The notes beneath the pieces were generated by a model. The model saw nothing but the letters and a program-made list of their open reading frames with translations. It did no database searches and had not been told where the DNA came from. Shown one piece after another: positions 33,016 to 41,396 of a stretch of 64,000 bases of DNA (the first letter of the stretch is position 1; each line of letters starts with the position of its first letter). The DNA comes from Nucisporomicrobium flavum (GTDB taxonomy: Bacteria > Actinomycetota > Actinomycetes > Mycobacteriales > Micromonosporaceae), in contig NZ_JADMLH010000025.1 in the NCBI RefSeq assembly GCF_016464385.1, positions 1 to 64,000 on the forward strand, read 5' to 3'. The position numbers and the translations under genes were made by a program.

Positions 33016-33984
33016 ATGGAACGAGCAAGGCGAGCCGCGGTGACAGCCGACGCCGCCGGCATCCTGGCCGGGTACGCGTTGGACGCCGTCCTCGGTGACC
33101 CCCGCCGCTTCCACCCCGTCGCCGGCTTCGGGCAGGCGGCCGCGGCCGTGGAGGGGCGCCTCTACGCTCCGACGCGCCGCGCCGGGACCGCGTACGCCCT
33201 CATCGCCGCCGGCGTTCCCGTCGTGGCCGGTGCCGCGCTCGCGAGAGCGACCCGGCGGTGGCCGTGGGCACGCGCGACCCTGGTCGCCGCCGCCACGTGG
33301 ACCGTGCTGGGCGGCCGTACGCTGCGTCGTGAGGCCGCGGTCATGGCCGGTCACCTGGAACGCGGCGACCTCGGCGCGGCGCGGGGACGGCTCGGTCACC
33401 TGTGCGGGCGCGATCCATCGGCACTGGACGAGCCGGAATTGGCCCGTGCCACCGTCGAGTCCGTCGCCGAGAACACGTCGGACGCCGTGGTGGCTCCGCT
33501 GTTCTGGGGCGGTGTGGCCGGTCTGCCGGGGCTTCTCGGCTACCGGGCGGCGAACACGCTCGACGCGATGGTCGGCCATCGCTCCGCGCGGTACGCCCGC
33601 TTCGGCACGGCGTCGGCGCGCCTCGACGACGTCCTGAATCTGGTGCCGTCGCGGCTGACCGGTGTCCTGACGATCGTTGCCGCTCCCGTGGCAGGCGGTC
33701 GGCTCGCGGAGACGTCGCGGGTGTGGCGCCGGGATCGCAACGATCACCCCAGTCCGAACGCCGGGCAGTGCGAGGCCGCGATGGCGGGGGCGCTGGGCGT
33801 GCGGCTGGGGGGACGCAACGTCTACTTCGGGCGTACGGAAACCCGGCCGTTCCTCGGCGACGGACCCCGACCGTCGGCGACGCACGTGCGCAAGGCCGCG
33901 CGGGTGTCGGGTGCTGTCGGGCTCGCCGCTGCCGTCATCGGTGCCGGCATCGCACTGGCCCGCGCGGGAAGGGGACGTCGATGA
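33016..33984 (+). CDS. cobD: Cobalamin biosynthesis protein CobD/CbiB
   Basis: Adenosylcobinamide-phosphate synthase: attaches aminopropanol (phosphate) to adenosylcobyric acid. 322 residues, membrane-associated. Family motifs visible: 'GYALDAVLGDPRRFHPVAGFG', shorter than but matching the 'D...GDP...HPV..iG' start, then 'TVESVAENTSDAVVAPLFW', 'RAANTLDAMVGHR', 'NHPSPNAGQCEAAMAGALG'-type segment and 'PFLGDG'. ATG 33016 has AGGGTGA five bases upstream; GTG 33007 is an alternative. Its stop overlaps the cobQ ATG (ATGA). Confidence 0.94.
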   Translation: MERARRAAVTADAAGILAGYALDAVLGDPRRFHPVAGFGQAAAAVEGRLYAPTRRAGTAYALIAAGVPVVAGAALARATRRWPWARATLVAAATWTVLGGRTLRREAAVMAGHLERGDLGAARGRLGHLCGRDPSALDEPELARATVESVAENTSDAVVAPLFWGGVAGLPGLLGYRAANTLDAMVGHRSARYARFGTASARLDDVLNLVPSRLTGVLTIVAAPVAGGRLAETSRVWRRDRNDHPSPNAGQCEAAMAGALGVRLGGRNVYFGRTETRPFLGDGPRPSATHVRKAARVSGAVGLAAAVIGAGIALARAGRGRR

Positions 33985-35516
33985 GCGGTGGACTGTTGGT
34001 GGCCGGGACGACGTCCGACGCCGGCAAGAGTGTCGTCACGGCCGGGATCTGCCGGTGGCTGCACCGCCGGGGCGTCAAGGTCGCGCCGTTCAAGGCGCAG
34101 AACATGTCCAACAACTCCGTCGTCGTGGTCGGCGCCGACGGGCGCGGCGGCGAGATCGGGCGGGCTCAGGCCATGCAGGCCGCCGCGTGCGGGATCGCGC
34201 CGGACATCCGCTTCAACCCGGTGCTGCTCAAGCCCGGGAGTGACCTGTCGAGCCAGGTCGTCCTGCTGGGCGAGGCGATCGACACCGTGACCGCCGGCAA
34301 CTACCGGAGCATGCGGCCGCGGCTCGCGGAGGTCGCCCACGCCACTTTGGCCGAGTTGCGCAACGAATACGACGCCGTCATCTGCGAGGGAGCGGGCAGT
34401 CCCACCGAGATCAATCTGCGGGACGGCGACTTCGTGAACATGGGGCTGGCGCGGCAGGCCGGCCTTCCCGCGGTCGTCGTGGGCGACATCGACCGCGGGG
34501 GCGTCTTCGCGGCCCTCTTCGGTACGGTCGCGCTGCTCAGCCGCGAGGATCAGGCGCTGGTCAACGGCTTCATCATCAACAAGTTCCGGGGCGACCTCGG
34601 CCTGCTGCGGCCCGGACTCGACATGATCACCGCGGCCACCGGGCGGCCGGTGCACGGCGTGCTGCCGTTCGACCTCGACGTGTGGCTCGACGCCGAGGAC
34701 TCCCTCGCGTACGGGCGGATGCTCGGCCGGCCAGGGCCGCCGCGCGGCACGGAATGGTTGCGGGTCGCCGTGGTGCGCCTGCCCCGGATCTCCAACGCCA
34801 CCGACGCCGAGGCGCTCGCCACCGAGCCCGGGGTGCAGGTCCGGCTGACCATCGAGCCGGCCGAGATCGCCGACGCGGACCTGGTCGTGCTGCCCGGCTC
34901 CAAGGCGACCGTCAGCGACCTTGCGTGGCTGCGCGAGACCGGTCTCGCCGACGCTATTCGTGCCCACGCCGCCTCCGGAAAGCCCTTGGTCGGCATCTGC
35001 GGCGGTTTCCAGATGCTCTCCGAGACCATCCACGACGCGGTCGAGAGCCGCCGCGGCACTGTGCCCGGGCTCGGCCTGTTGCCCGTCGAGATCACGTTCG
35101 GGGAGCGCAAGACCCTGGCGCGGTCGCGCGGCGCGGCCTGGGGTGCGGTTCCGGTGAGCGGCTACGAGATCCATCACGGGTACGTCTCCACCGGCGCACC
35201 CGAGCCCCTCCTGCGGTACGCGGACGGCACGCCCGAGGGCGCCGTGGTCGGCTCGGTATGCGGCACGCACTGGCACGGCGCCTTCGAGTCCGACGAGTTC
35301 CGGCGCCGCTTCCTCACCGAAGCCGCGCGCGCGGCAGGACGGCACGGGTTCGAGGTGGCACCGGACACGCGCTTCGCGGAGGTGCGGGAACGCGCCCTCG
35401 ACGCGCTGGGCGACCTGGTCGAGGAACACCTGGACACCGACGCGCTGTGGCGTCTGATCGAGGAGGGCCCGGTTGCCGGTCTGCCCTTCGTGCCGCCGGG
35501 AGCCCCCGGTGGATAG
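33981..35516 (+). CDS. cobQ: Cobyric acid synthase
   Basis: Glutamine-dependent amidation of adenosylcobyrinic acid a,c-diamide at four carboxylates to give cobyric acid. 511 residues. N-terminal P-loop-like 'GTTSDAGKS' and 'FKAQNMSNNS', then 'LKPGSDLSSQVVL', 'EGAGSPTEINL'. The C-terminal type-1 glutaminase has nucleophile Cys in 'VGICGGFQML' and His in 'CGTHWHGAFE'. Both halves are intact, unlike CobB in this window. ATG overlaps cobD stop; the kinase gene downstream overlaps its end by 8 bp. Confidence 0.96.
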   Translation: MSGGLLVAGTTSDAGKSVVTAGICRWLHRRGVKVAPFKAQNMSNNSVVVVGADGRGGEIGRAQAMQAAACGIAPDIRFNPVLLKPGSDLSSQVVLLGEAIDTVTAGNYRSMRPRLAEVAHATLAELRNEYDAVICEGAGSPTEINLRDGDFVNMGLARQAGLPAVVVGDIDRGGVFAALFGTVALLSREDQALVNGFIINKFRGDLGLLRPGLDMITAATGRPVHGVLPFDLDVWLDAEDSLAYGRMLGRPGPPRGTEWLRVAVVRLPRISNATDAEALATEPGVQVRLTIEPAEIADADLVVLPGSKATVSDLAWLRETGLADAIRAHAASGKPLVGICGGFQMLSETIHDAVESRRGTVPGLGLLPVEITFGERKTLARSRGAAWGAVPVSGYEIHHGYVSTGAPEPLLRYADGTPEGAVVGSVCGTHWHGAFESDEFRRRFLTEAARAAGRHGFEVAPDTRFAEVRERALDALGDLVEEHLDTDALWRLIEEGPVAGLPFVPPGAPGG

Positions 35517-36093
35517 CTTCGCGGAGCTCGCCGCGCGGATCCTGGGGACCGAACCGCGGCTGGGGCCCGTACGGCTCGTGGCGATCGACGGGCCCAGCGG
35601 CGCCGGCAAGAGCTGGTTCGCCGACCGGCTCGCCAAGGCCGCCGACGTGCCGGTCGTGCACACCGACGACCTGCTCGACGGCTGGGAGGACCAGTTCACC
35701 TTCTGGCCGCGCCTCGAGGAGCAGGTGCTGGAGCCGTTGCGGCGGGGCCGGCCGGCCACGTACCTGCGCTACCTCTGGCATCGGCGGGCGTTCGGCGGGG
35801 TTCCGGTGATCGTCGAGCCTGCTGCGGCCGTACTTGTTGAAGGGGTGACGTCCGCGCGCCGGGCGATCCGTCCCGAGCTGTCATATTCGATCTTCGTGAC
35901 CGCGCCCGTCGAGCTGCGGTGGAGACGGGTTTTGGCACGCGACGGCTCGGATGATGTTGCCTACCGGGCGTACCTTGAGCGCTGGCGCGCCGCCGAGGAC
36001 GAGCACTTCGCCGCCGAAGCGACCGCCGCGCACGTTGACCTGGTGGTCGACGGGGCGTCGGAAGGGTCCGGCGAGGGGTACGAACGGCTGTAG
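35509..36093 (+). CDS. Uridine-kinase-like P-loop NTPase
   Basis: 194 residues from GTG 35509, which overlaps cobQ by 8 bp and has GGGAG upstream. Walker A GPSGAGKS at 28-35, then 'VVHTDDLLDGW' (the Asp that positions substrate in nucleoside kinases), 'AVLVEGVTSA', and lid-like arginines 'RWRRVLARD'. It resembles actinobacterial uridine kinase-family proteins of unconfirmed substrate. It is not CobU: the CobU motif set is absent. Coupling to cobQ suggests co-expression with cobalamin genes, which may be incidental. Confidence 0.82.
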   Translation: MDSFAELAARILGTEPRLGPVRLVAIDGPSGAGKSWFADRLAKAADVPVVHTDDLLDGWEDQFTFWPRLEEQVLEPLRRGRPATYLRYLWHRRAFGGVPVIVEPAAAVLVEGVTSARRAIRPELSYSIFVTAPVELRWRRVLARDGSDDVAYRAYLERWRAAEDEHFAAEATAAHVDLVVDGASEGSGEGYERL

Positions 36094-36153
36094 CCTCCCG
36101 GCGCCGCAATGGGCCACGATCAGCTGCCTGAGCAGCGGGAACGGGGACGGACG

Positions 36154-37233
36154 ATGACGACCGACGACAACCGGCCGACGCGGCGACGGGTCACGCTGAC
36201 CGGCATCAGTTCCCGCGCGTGGGAGCACCCCGCCGACCGTGGCGCGCTGACAGCGCTGCGGGAGCTGCGCGGCTTCGACGACGTGGTGAAGACGTTCTTC
36301 GGCATGTGGAACGAGCGCGGTTTCCGCCTCCAGTTCCTCGCCAGCTCCATCCGCGTCGACCACCGGCAGTATCCGCGCGTCTACCAGCGCTTCACGGAGG
36401 CCGCCGCGACCCTCGACGTGGCCGAGCTCCCGGACCTGTACGTGACCCAGGATCCGATCATCAACGGTCAGGCCATCGGCATGGACAAGCCGTTCATCGT
36501 GATCACCACGGGCGCCGTGGAGAAGCTCGACGACGACGAGCTGCGCGCGCTGCTCGGCCACGAGATCGGCCACGTCCGCAGCGGCCACGCGGTCTACAAG
36601 ACAATCATGATGATCCTGACCCGGTGGGCCGCGAACCTGAGCTGGCTGCCGGTCGGCGCGATCGCTCTGCGCGCCATCATCGCCGCGATGTTCGAATGGT
36701 GGCGCAAGGCCGAACTGTCCGCCGACCGGGCCGGGCTGCTCGCCGGTCAGGACCCTGCGGCGTCCACGCGACTGCTGATGAAGCTGGCCGGCGGCGGCGA
36801 CCTCTCGCAGATCGACACCGCCGCATTCCTCGAGCAGGCAGTCGAGTACGAGAGCGGCGGCGACCTGCGCGACAGCATCCACAAGATCGGCATGACTGCG
36901 TGGAGCAGCCACCCCGTGCCCGTGGCGCGAGCGTCTGAGCTGCGCAAATGGGTCGACTCGGGTGATTACGCGAGGATTCTCGGCGGCGACTACCCGCGTC
37001 GCGACTCCGACGGCAACGCCTCGGTCACCGAGGACATCAAGGCCGCTGCCGACTCTTACCGCGAGACGTTCAGCACCTCGCAGGACCCGCTCGTGGGCCT
37101 GCTGCGCAAGCTCGGCGACGGGGCGGCCGACCTGGCCGGTTCGGCCGCGCGCGGCGCTCGCGACTGGGCCTCCGGCACGGGCCGGCGCCGCGACGACGAC
37201 GCCCCTCCGCCGCCCCCGTCCTCACCCAACTGA
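36154..37233 (+). CDS. M48-family zinc metalloprotease
   Basis: 359 residues. Zinc-binding HEIGH at 136-140, with third ligand Glu in 'WWRKAELSADRAGLLA', the arrangement of the Ste24/HtpX group. A hydrophobic segment between them ('TRWAANLSWLPVGAIALRAI') gives one or two membrane helices. No N-terminal membrane helices, unlike HtpX, so it is the shorter actinobacterial type. The C-terminus is Arg/Asp/Pro-rich. GGGGACGGA precedes ATG 36154. Probably degrades misfolded membrane proteins; substrates unknown. Confidence 0.9.
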   Translation: MTTDDNRPTRRRVTLTGISSRAWEHPADRGALTALRELRGFDDVVKTFFGMWNERGFRLQFLASSIRVDHRQYPRVYQRFTEAAATLDVAELPDLYVTQDPIINGQAIGMDKPFIVITTGAVEKLDDDELRALLGHEIGHVRSGHAVYKTIMMILTRWAANLSWLPVGAIALRAIIAAMFEWWRKAELSADRAGLLAGQDPAASTRLLMKLAGGGDLSQIDTAAFLEQAVEYESGGDLRDSIHKIGMTAWSSHPVPVARASELRKWVDSGDYARILGGDYPRRDSDGNASVTEDIKAAADSYRETFSTSQDPLVGLLRKLGDGAADLAGSAARGARDWASGTGRRRDDDAPPPPPSSPN

Positions 37234-37234
37234 G

Positions 37235-37243
37235 TTATCCACA
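37235..37243. promoter_or_regulatory. DnaA box
   Basis: TTATCCACA, a perfect match to the Escherichia coli DnaA-box consensus, directly after the M48 stop and 53 bp before the M20 peptidase gene. A single box; role uncertain. Confidence 0.35.
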
Positions 37244-37295
37244 GGCCGCTCGCTCGGCCCCGCACCGGCCCGGCGCGCGGGCCTAGGATCGGCTC

Positions 37296-38732
37296 ATGAG
37301 CCTCACTGAAGACGACCTGCGCGCCGCGATCGCGCGGGAGCTGCCCGGAGTCCGCGCCGACCTCGAACGGCTGGTCCGCATCCCGGGGATCGCGTTCGAC
37401 GGGTTCGACCACTCGCACGTCGAGCGGTCCGCCGAGGCGGTCGCCGAGCTGTTGCGCGGGTGCGGCCTCGAGGTCCAGATCGTCCGCGGCGGCGGCCAGC
37501 CCGCCGTCATCGGCCACCGGCCGGCGCCCGCCGGTGCGCCGACCGTGCTGCTCTACGCGCACCACGACGTGCAGCCGGCGGGCGACCCCGCGCTGTGGCA
37601 GAGCGACCCCTTCGAGCCGGTCGAGCGCGACGGACGCCTCTACGGGCGCGGCGCCGCCGACGACAAGGCCGGCGTGATGGCGCACGTCGCGGCGCTGCGC
37701 GCCTTCGGCGACCAGCTGCCGGTCGGGGTGGTGCTCTTCATCGAGGGCGAGGAGGAATACGGCTCCGACTCGCTCGACGAACTCCTCCAGACCCACAAGG
37801 AGCTGCTGCGCTCCGACGTCATCGTGATCGCCGACTCCGGCAACTGGGACATCGGCGCGCCGGCGCTGACCACCTCGCTGCGCGGCCTCGTCAACTGCTT
37901 CGTCGAGGTCAGCGTGCTGCAGAGCGCCGTGCACAGCGGCATGTTCGGCGGCCCGGTGCCCGATGCGCTCACCGTGCTGTCCCGCCTCATCAGCACGCTG
38001 CACGACGACCAGGGCGAGGTCGCGGTCGACGGGCTGGTCGGGCGCGAGGCCGCCACGGTCGACTATCCCGAGGAGCGGCTCCGGCACGAGGCCGGGGTCC
38101 TCGACGGGGTCAAGCTCATCGGCAGCGGCCGGCTCACCGACCGCATCTGGACCAAGCCCTCGATCTCGGTGCTCGGCATCGACGCCCCGAAGACCAACGA
38201 GGCGCCCAACGCCCTGGTGCCCAAGGCGAAGGCCAAGCTGAGCGTACGGCTCGCGCCCGGCGACGACCCGTCCTCGGCGTATGCGGCGGTCCGGGCCCAC
38301 CTCGAGAAGTACGTGCCGTGGGGCGCGCACGTCGAGGTGACCCTGGAGAGCGGCGGCATGCCGTGCGTCATCGACGCGACCGGCCCGGCGTACGACGCGG
38401 CGCGCTCGGCCTTCGCGACCGCCTGGGACGGTGTGGAACCGGTGGACATGGGCGTCGGCGGCTCGATCCCGTTCATCGCCACCTTCCAGGAGCTGTTCCC
38501 GCAGGCGGCGATCCTGGTGACCGGCGTGGAAGATCCGTACGCGAACGCGCACGGCCCCAACGAGAGCCTGCACCTGGGTGAATTCGCCCGCGTCTGCCTC
38601 GCGGAGGCCCTCCTGCTGCACAACGTTGCCGCGCTGGGAGCCGGCGCCGACGCCTCTTCCGGTGGTGCGGCTGGTGGCGGGGACCCGGCGGCTCCGTCCG
38701 GCGGTGCGGCGGCTTCGGGGGACGGCGTGTGA
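37296..38732 (+). CDS. M20-family dipeptidase/carboxypeptidase
   Basis: 478 residues. Two-zinc peptidase of the M20/ArgE/DapE fold: 'LLYAHHDVQPAGDP' carries the first metal-ligand His and catalytic Asp, 'RGAADDKAGV' the bridging Asp, and 'FIEGEEEYGSDSL' the general base Glu with metal ligands. A dimerisation domain lies between about 190 and 300. The actinobacterial subfamily is annotated as dipeptidase; it probably cleaves C-terminal residues from short peptides in the cytoplasm. The last 35 residues are a Gly/Ala/Ser-rich tail. The monooxygenase gene begins one base after its stop. Confidence 0.92.
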   Translation: MSLTEDDLRAAIARELPGVRADLERLVRIPGIAFDGFDHSHVERSAEAVAELLRGCGLEVQIVRGGGQPAVIGHRPAPAGAPTVLLYAHHDVQPAGDPALWQSDPFEPVERDGRLYGRGAADDKAGVMAHVAALRAFGDQLPVGVVLFIEGEEEYGSDSLDELLQTHKELLRSDVIVIADSGNWDIGAPALTTSLRGLVNCFVEVSVLQSAVHSGMFGGPVPDALTVLSRLISTLHDDQGEVAVDGLVGREAATVDYPEERLRHEAGVLDGVKLIGSGRLTDRIWTKPSISVLGIDAPKTNEAPNALVPKAKAKLSVRLAPGDDPSSAYAAVRAHLEKYVPWGAHVEVTLESGGMPCVIDATGPAYDAARSAFATAWDGVEPVDMGVGGSIPFIATFQELFPQAAILVTGVEDPYANAHGPNESLHLGEFARVCLAEALLLHNVAALGAGADASSGGAAGGGDPAAPSGGAAASGDGV

Positions 38733-38733
38733 C

Positions 38734-40437
38734 ATGACTGCCCCGGATCCGGGCGCTCCCCGGCACAGCTGCGACGTTCTGGTGGTCGGCGCCGGACCCA
38801 CCGGTCTGATGCTGGCGAACTGGCTGGTGAAGCTCGGCGTCCGGGTCATCGTGGCGGACGGCAAGCAGGGCCCGACCCGCGAGTCCCGCGCCCTGGTCGT
38901 GCAGGCGCGCAGCATCGAGGTGTACGACCAGCTCGGCATCGCCGACAAGGTCCTCGCGGCTGCGCGCCGGGCCGAGGCTCTGGCGCCGGGCTTCCGGGAC
39001 CGCGTGTTCGGCCGGATCCCGCTCGGACCCCTGGGCGGCGCCGTCACGCCGTACCCGTGGATCCAGGTTCTCGAGCAGAGCCGCAACGAGGAGATCCTCT
39101 ACGGGAACCTGCAGGCCCTCGGTGGCTCGGTCCGGTGGGAGTCGCCGGTCACCGAGCTCACGGCCGGGCCGGGCGGCGTGGAGGCGGTCGTCGGCGGCGA
39201 GACGGTGACCGCCCGCTACTGCGTCGGCGCGGACGGCGCCAACTCGATCGTGCGTAAGTCCCGCGACATCGGCTTCGAGGGGGTCACCAACCCGCACCTG
39301 TTCTACGTGATCGACGCGGTGGGTGTCGGTGGCCTCGTCGACGGCTCGATCAACGTGCGACCGGGCGGCAGCGACTTCCTGCTCGCCTTCCCGATGAACG
39401 GTCGCGGCAACTGGCGGCTCATCGGGCTCGTCCGCGACGACGACGGCGACGGCAAGGTGGGGGAGGACGACGCCCGCGCCCGGATGCGCCGCGAATTCGC
39501 CGTCACGTACGCCGACTCGCGCTGGTTCGCCACGTACCGGGTCCATCACCGAGTGGCGGCGACCTTCCGCGACGGCCCGTTCTTCCTCGCCGGCGATGCC
39601 GCCCACGTCCACTCGCCGGTCGGTGGTCAGGGCATGAACACGGGCCTGCAGGACGCACACAACCTGGCGTTCAAGCTCGCCGACGTCATCCACGGGCGGG
39701 CCGGCGAGGCATGGCTCGACCGCTATGCGGCGGAACGGCGCCCGGTGGCGCGTACGCTCGTCGCGACCACGGACCGGCTGTTCGGCTTCGTGACCTCGCA
39801 ACGGGTGTGGCTGCGCGCCGTACGCCGGGCCGCCGTGCCGTTCGTCGCCCCGATCGCCGTACGGCTCCTGCCGCGGGTGTCGGGCGGCTCCCGCTTCTTC
39901 GAGTACGTGAGCCAGACCCGCATCCGCTACCCGATGCTCCCCGACACGCCCCGCGACCCCGTGGTGGGCCGGCGGCTCGCGTGGACCGGCGACAACTTCG
40001 CGGCTCTGCGGGCGCTGGAATGGCAGGTTCACGCGTACGGGAATCCCGGCCCCATCCCGGATCTCGGCTTGCCGGTGCACGTGTTCGACGCGGCTCCACA
40101 GACACGCCTGCAGCCTGGGATCCTCTACCTCGTACGCCCCGACGGGTTCGTGGCGGCCGCCGCGCCACCGGGGGAGGCCCCCGAGACGTTCCGCCGCGCC
40201 ATGCCACCTCCGGGCGGCAGCGCGCCGGCTCGAGCCTCTGCGGATGACGCACCGGCTTCAGCCTCTGCGGTGATCTCCGACGCGGATGCGCCTGCTCCGG
40301 CTTCTGCGGTGTCCTCCGGTGCGGACGTGCCTGCTCCGGCTTCTACAGTGTCCTCCGATGCGGACGCGCCTGCTCCGGCGTCCACGGGGTCCTCCGCTGA
40401 GGTCGGCGATGAAGGGCGTGACGTTCCGAACGGGTGA
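38734..40437 (+). CDS. FAD-dependent monooxygenase (PHBH/UbiH class) with repetitive C-terminus
   Basis: 567 residues. Class A flavoprotein hydroxylase: FAD-binding GxGxxG in 'VVGAGPTGLMLANWL' at about 17, DG motif 'CVGADGANSIVR', GD motif 'FLAGDAAHVHSPVGGQGMN'. It is of the aromatic-polyketide/phenol hydroxylase type (FAD_binding_3). The catalytic region ends near residue 480. The last 65 residues are three copies of a 13-residue Ala/Ser/Asp/Pro repeat plus a partial one, probably dispensable. Likely co-transcribed with the M20 gene. Substrate unknown; no polyketide genes nearby. Confidence 0.9.
   Translation: MTAPDPGAPRHSCDVLVVGAGPTGLMLANWLVKLGVRVIVADGKQGPTRESRALVVQARSIEVYDQLGIADKVLAAARRAEALAPGFRDRVFGRIPLGPLGGAVTPYPWIQVLEQSRNEEILYGNLQALGGSVRWESPVTELTAGPGGVEAVVGGETVTARYCVGADGANSIVRKSRDIGFEGVTNPHLFYVIDAVGVGGLVDGSINVRPGGSDFLLAFPMNGRGNWRLIGLVRDDDGDGKVGEDDARARMRREFAVTYADSRWFATYRVHHRVAATFRDGPFFLAGDAAHVHSPVGGQGMNTGLQDAHNLAFKLADVIHGRAGEAWLDRYAAERRPVARTLVATTDRLFGFVTSQRVWLRAVRRAAVPFVAPIAVRLLPRVSGGSRFFEYVSQTRIRYPMLPDTPRDPVVGRRLAWTGDNFAALRALEWQVHAYGNPGPIPDLGLPVHVFDAAPQTRLQPGILYLVRPDGFVAAAAPPGEAPETFRRAMPPPGGSAPARASADDAPASASAVISDADAPAPASAVSSGADVPAPASTVSSDADAPAPASTGSSAEVGDEGRDVPNG
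40267..40383 (+). repeat. 39-bp in-frame tandem repeat, three copies
   Basis: Copies at 40267-40305, 40306-40344 and 40345-40383, each containing GCGCCTGCTCCGGC or a close variant. They encode the 13-residue C-terminal repeats of the FAD monooxygenase. Confidence 0.9.
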
Positions 40438-40472
40438 GTCTGCTGCGCCGCGGAGATCAATCCTGTTAGGAT

Positions 40473-40488
40473 TCGAACATGAGTTCGA
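40473..40488. promoter_or_regulatory. Perfect LexA (SOS) box over a start codon
   Basis: TCGAAC-ATGA-GTTCGA, exactly the actinobacterial LexA consensus TCGAAC-N4-GTTCGA, within a perfect 8-bp palindrome (40471-40490). The ATG of the downstream small gene is in the spacer, so LexA binding would cover its start. Confidence 0.85.
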
Positions 40489-40685
40489 ATGATGCCATTC
40501 AGGCGCTCCGCGCCGCCGGCAGTGCTCTGGGGGACGTGGACGTCTCCGGGTGGGACGACACCATGCTCACCGACCAACTGGCGGAGCTCTCCGCCGCCCT
40601 GTGCCAGCTCGACGCGCAACTGAGCCGCGTCGCCGACGCCGTACGAGCCCGCGGCTTCCGCATCACCGAGCCGCTGGCCGCCTGA
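40479..40685 (+). CDS. Truncated DUF222 (13E12-type) N-terminal remnant
   Basis: 68 residues. The helix-rich sequence ('LTDQLAELSAALCQLDAQLS', 'VADAVRARG') resembles the N-terminal region of DUF222/HNH-endonuclease proteins of the actinobacterial 13E12 repeat family, which are normally 350-550 residues. The frame stops after 68 codons and no HNH domain follows in any frame; repeat-rich non-coding DNA follows instead. A perfect LexA box spans the ATG; several mycobacterial 13E12 genes are SOS-induced. It could be a relic or a short regulatory peptide. AGGA seven bases upstream. Confidence 0.55.
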   Translation: MSSNDAIQALRAAGSALGDVDVSGWDDTMLTDQLAELSAALCQLDAQLSRVADAVRARGFRITEPLAA

Positions 40686-40749
40686 CCTGATCGTGTCCCA
40701 CCCTGCCGTGCCACCCGAGCCCTCGCCCCAGGGTTCGCGTGCCCCGGCA

Positions 40750-40850
40750 GGCGCGCCTTCCGTCCGGGCGGCAACGCCTGGACGGCGCGCCTTCCGTCCG
40801 GCTGCCATGCCTGGACGGCGCGCCTTTCGTCCGGGCCGCAACGCCTGGAC
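40750..40850. repeat. 33-bp tandem repeat, three copies
   Basis: Units starting at 40750, 40784 and 40817 with core GGCGCGCCTTCCGTCCGG followed by a CAACGCCTGGAC-type segment. Copies are slightly diverged. Confidence 0.8.
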
Positions 40851-41158
40851 GGCGGCGCAACGCCTGTCATCGCCCCGGAAGGTTCGTCGCCACGAGGCTT
40901 CCGCGGGGATGGCAGGTGCCGCTGCCGGGTTCTCCCCGACCCGGCGGCGACCGGGCCGGCCCCATGTCCCTGGATGGCCGGCCCGGCAAGCTTCAGCCGC
41001 CCACGCCCGCCGACACTGCCGGGCGGGCGTGTGGGCGGGCTGCTCGGCCCGCTTCGCCGGCGCCGACGCGGTGGCCCGGCCGCTGGCTTTCCCGGCAGCG
41101 CCGTCCGCAGCCAGCGCCGTCCCCAGCCGGCATCGGCCGTCCGCCCGCGGCCGGAACC

Positions 41159-41240
41159 GGCCGTCCGCCCGCCTGCAGTGGCCGTCCGCCCGCCTGCAGT
41201 GGCCGTCCGCCCGCCTGCAGCGGCCGTCCGCTCGCAGCGG
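41159..41240. repeat. 21-bp tandem repeat, three copies plus partial
   Basis: Units GGCCGTCCGCCCGCCTGCAG plus one base at 41159, 41180 and 41201, then a degenerate copy from 41222. A related half-copy precedes at about 41135. Confidence 0.85.
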
Positions 41241-41271
41241 ATCGAAGCCACCGATCCGCCGCCCACCCGCT

Positions 41272-41315
41272 TCCCTCCGCCAGGACCCGCCCGGCACGCG
41301 GTCCTGGCGGAGGGA
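41272..41315. repeat. 16-bp perfect inverted repeat
   Basis: TCCCTCCGCCAGGACC (41272-41287) and its exact complement (41300-41315) around a 12-base loop, 80 bp upstream of the ligase gene. Possible terminator for the preceding region or a mobile-element-like end; no U-tract. Confidence 0.6.
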
Positions 41316-41396
41316 TCCAGGCCGTGGTGACCGCTTCACGGGGGAGTGCGTCCCGACGGCCCGGAAAATGTCGGAGGTGGCTGCCAGGATGGGTCC

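Larger units (their letters stand above)
40686..41396. other. Repeat-rich intergenic region
   Basis: About 710 bp without a supported gene. It holds a 33-bp minisatellite (40750-40850), a 21-bp minisatellite (41159-41240) and a 16-bp perfect inverted repeat (41272-41315). Frames on both strands encode only repeat-derived Arg/Pro/Ala peptides. Confidence 0.65.

Noticed and set aside
4841..40437. Natural-product biosynthetic cluster suggested by SARP-like regulator, DrrAB, Rph and FAD monooxygenase
   Set aside because: These are scattered over 35 kb with no polyketide synthase, peptide synthetase or terpene synthase, so no cluster can be supported.
40125..41339. Minus-strand frame with CRRADGH repeats
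   Set aside because: Repeat peptide from the 21-bp minisatellite, antisense to the monooxygenase end and to the SOS-box gene.
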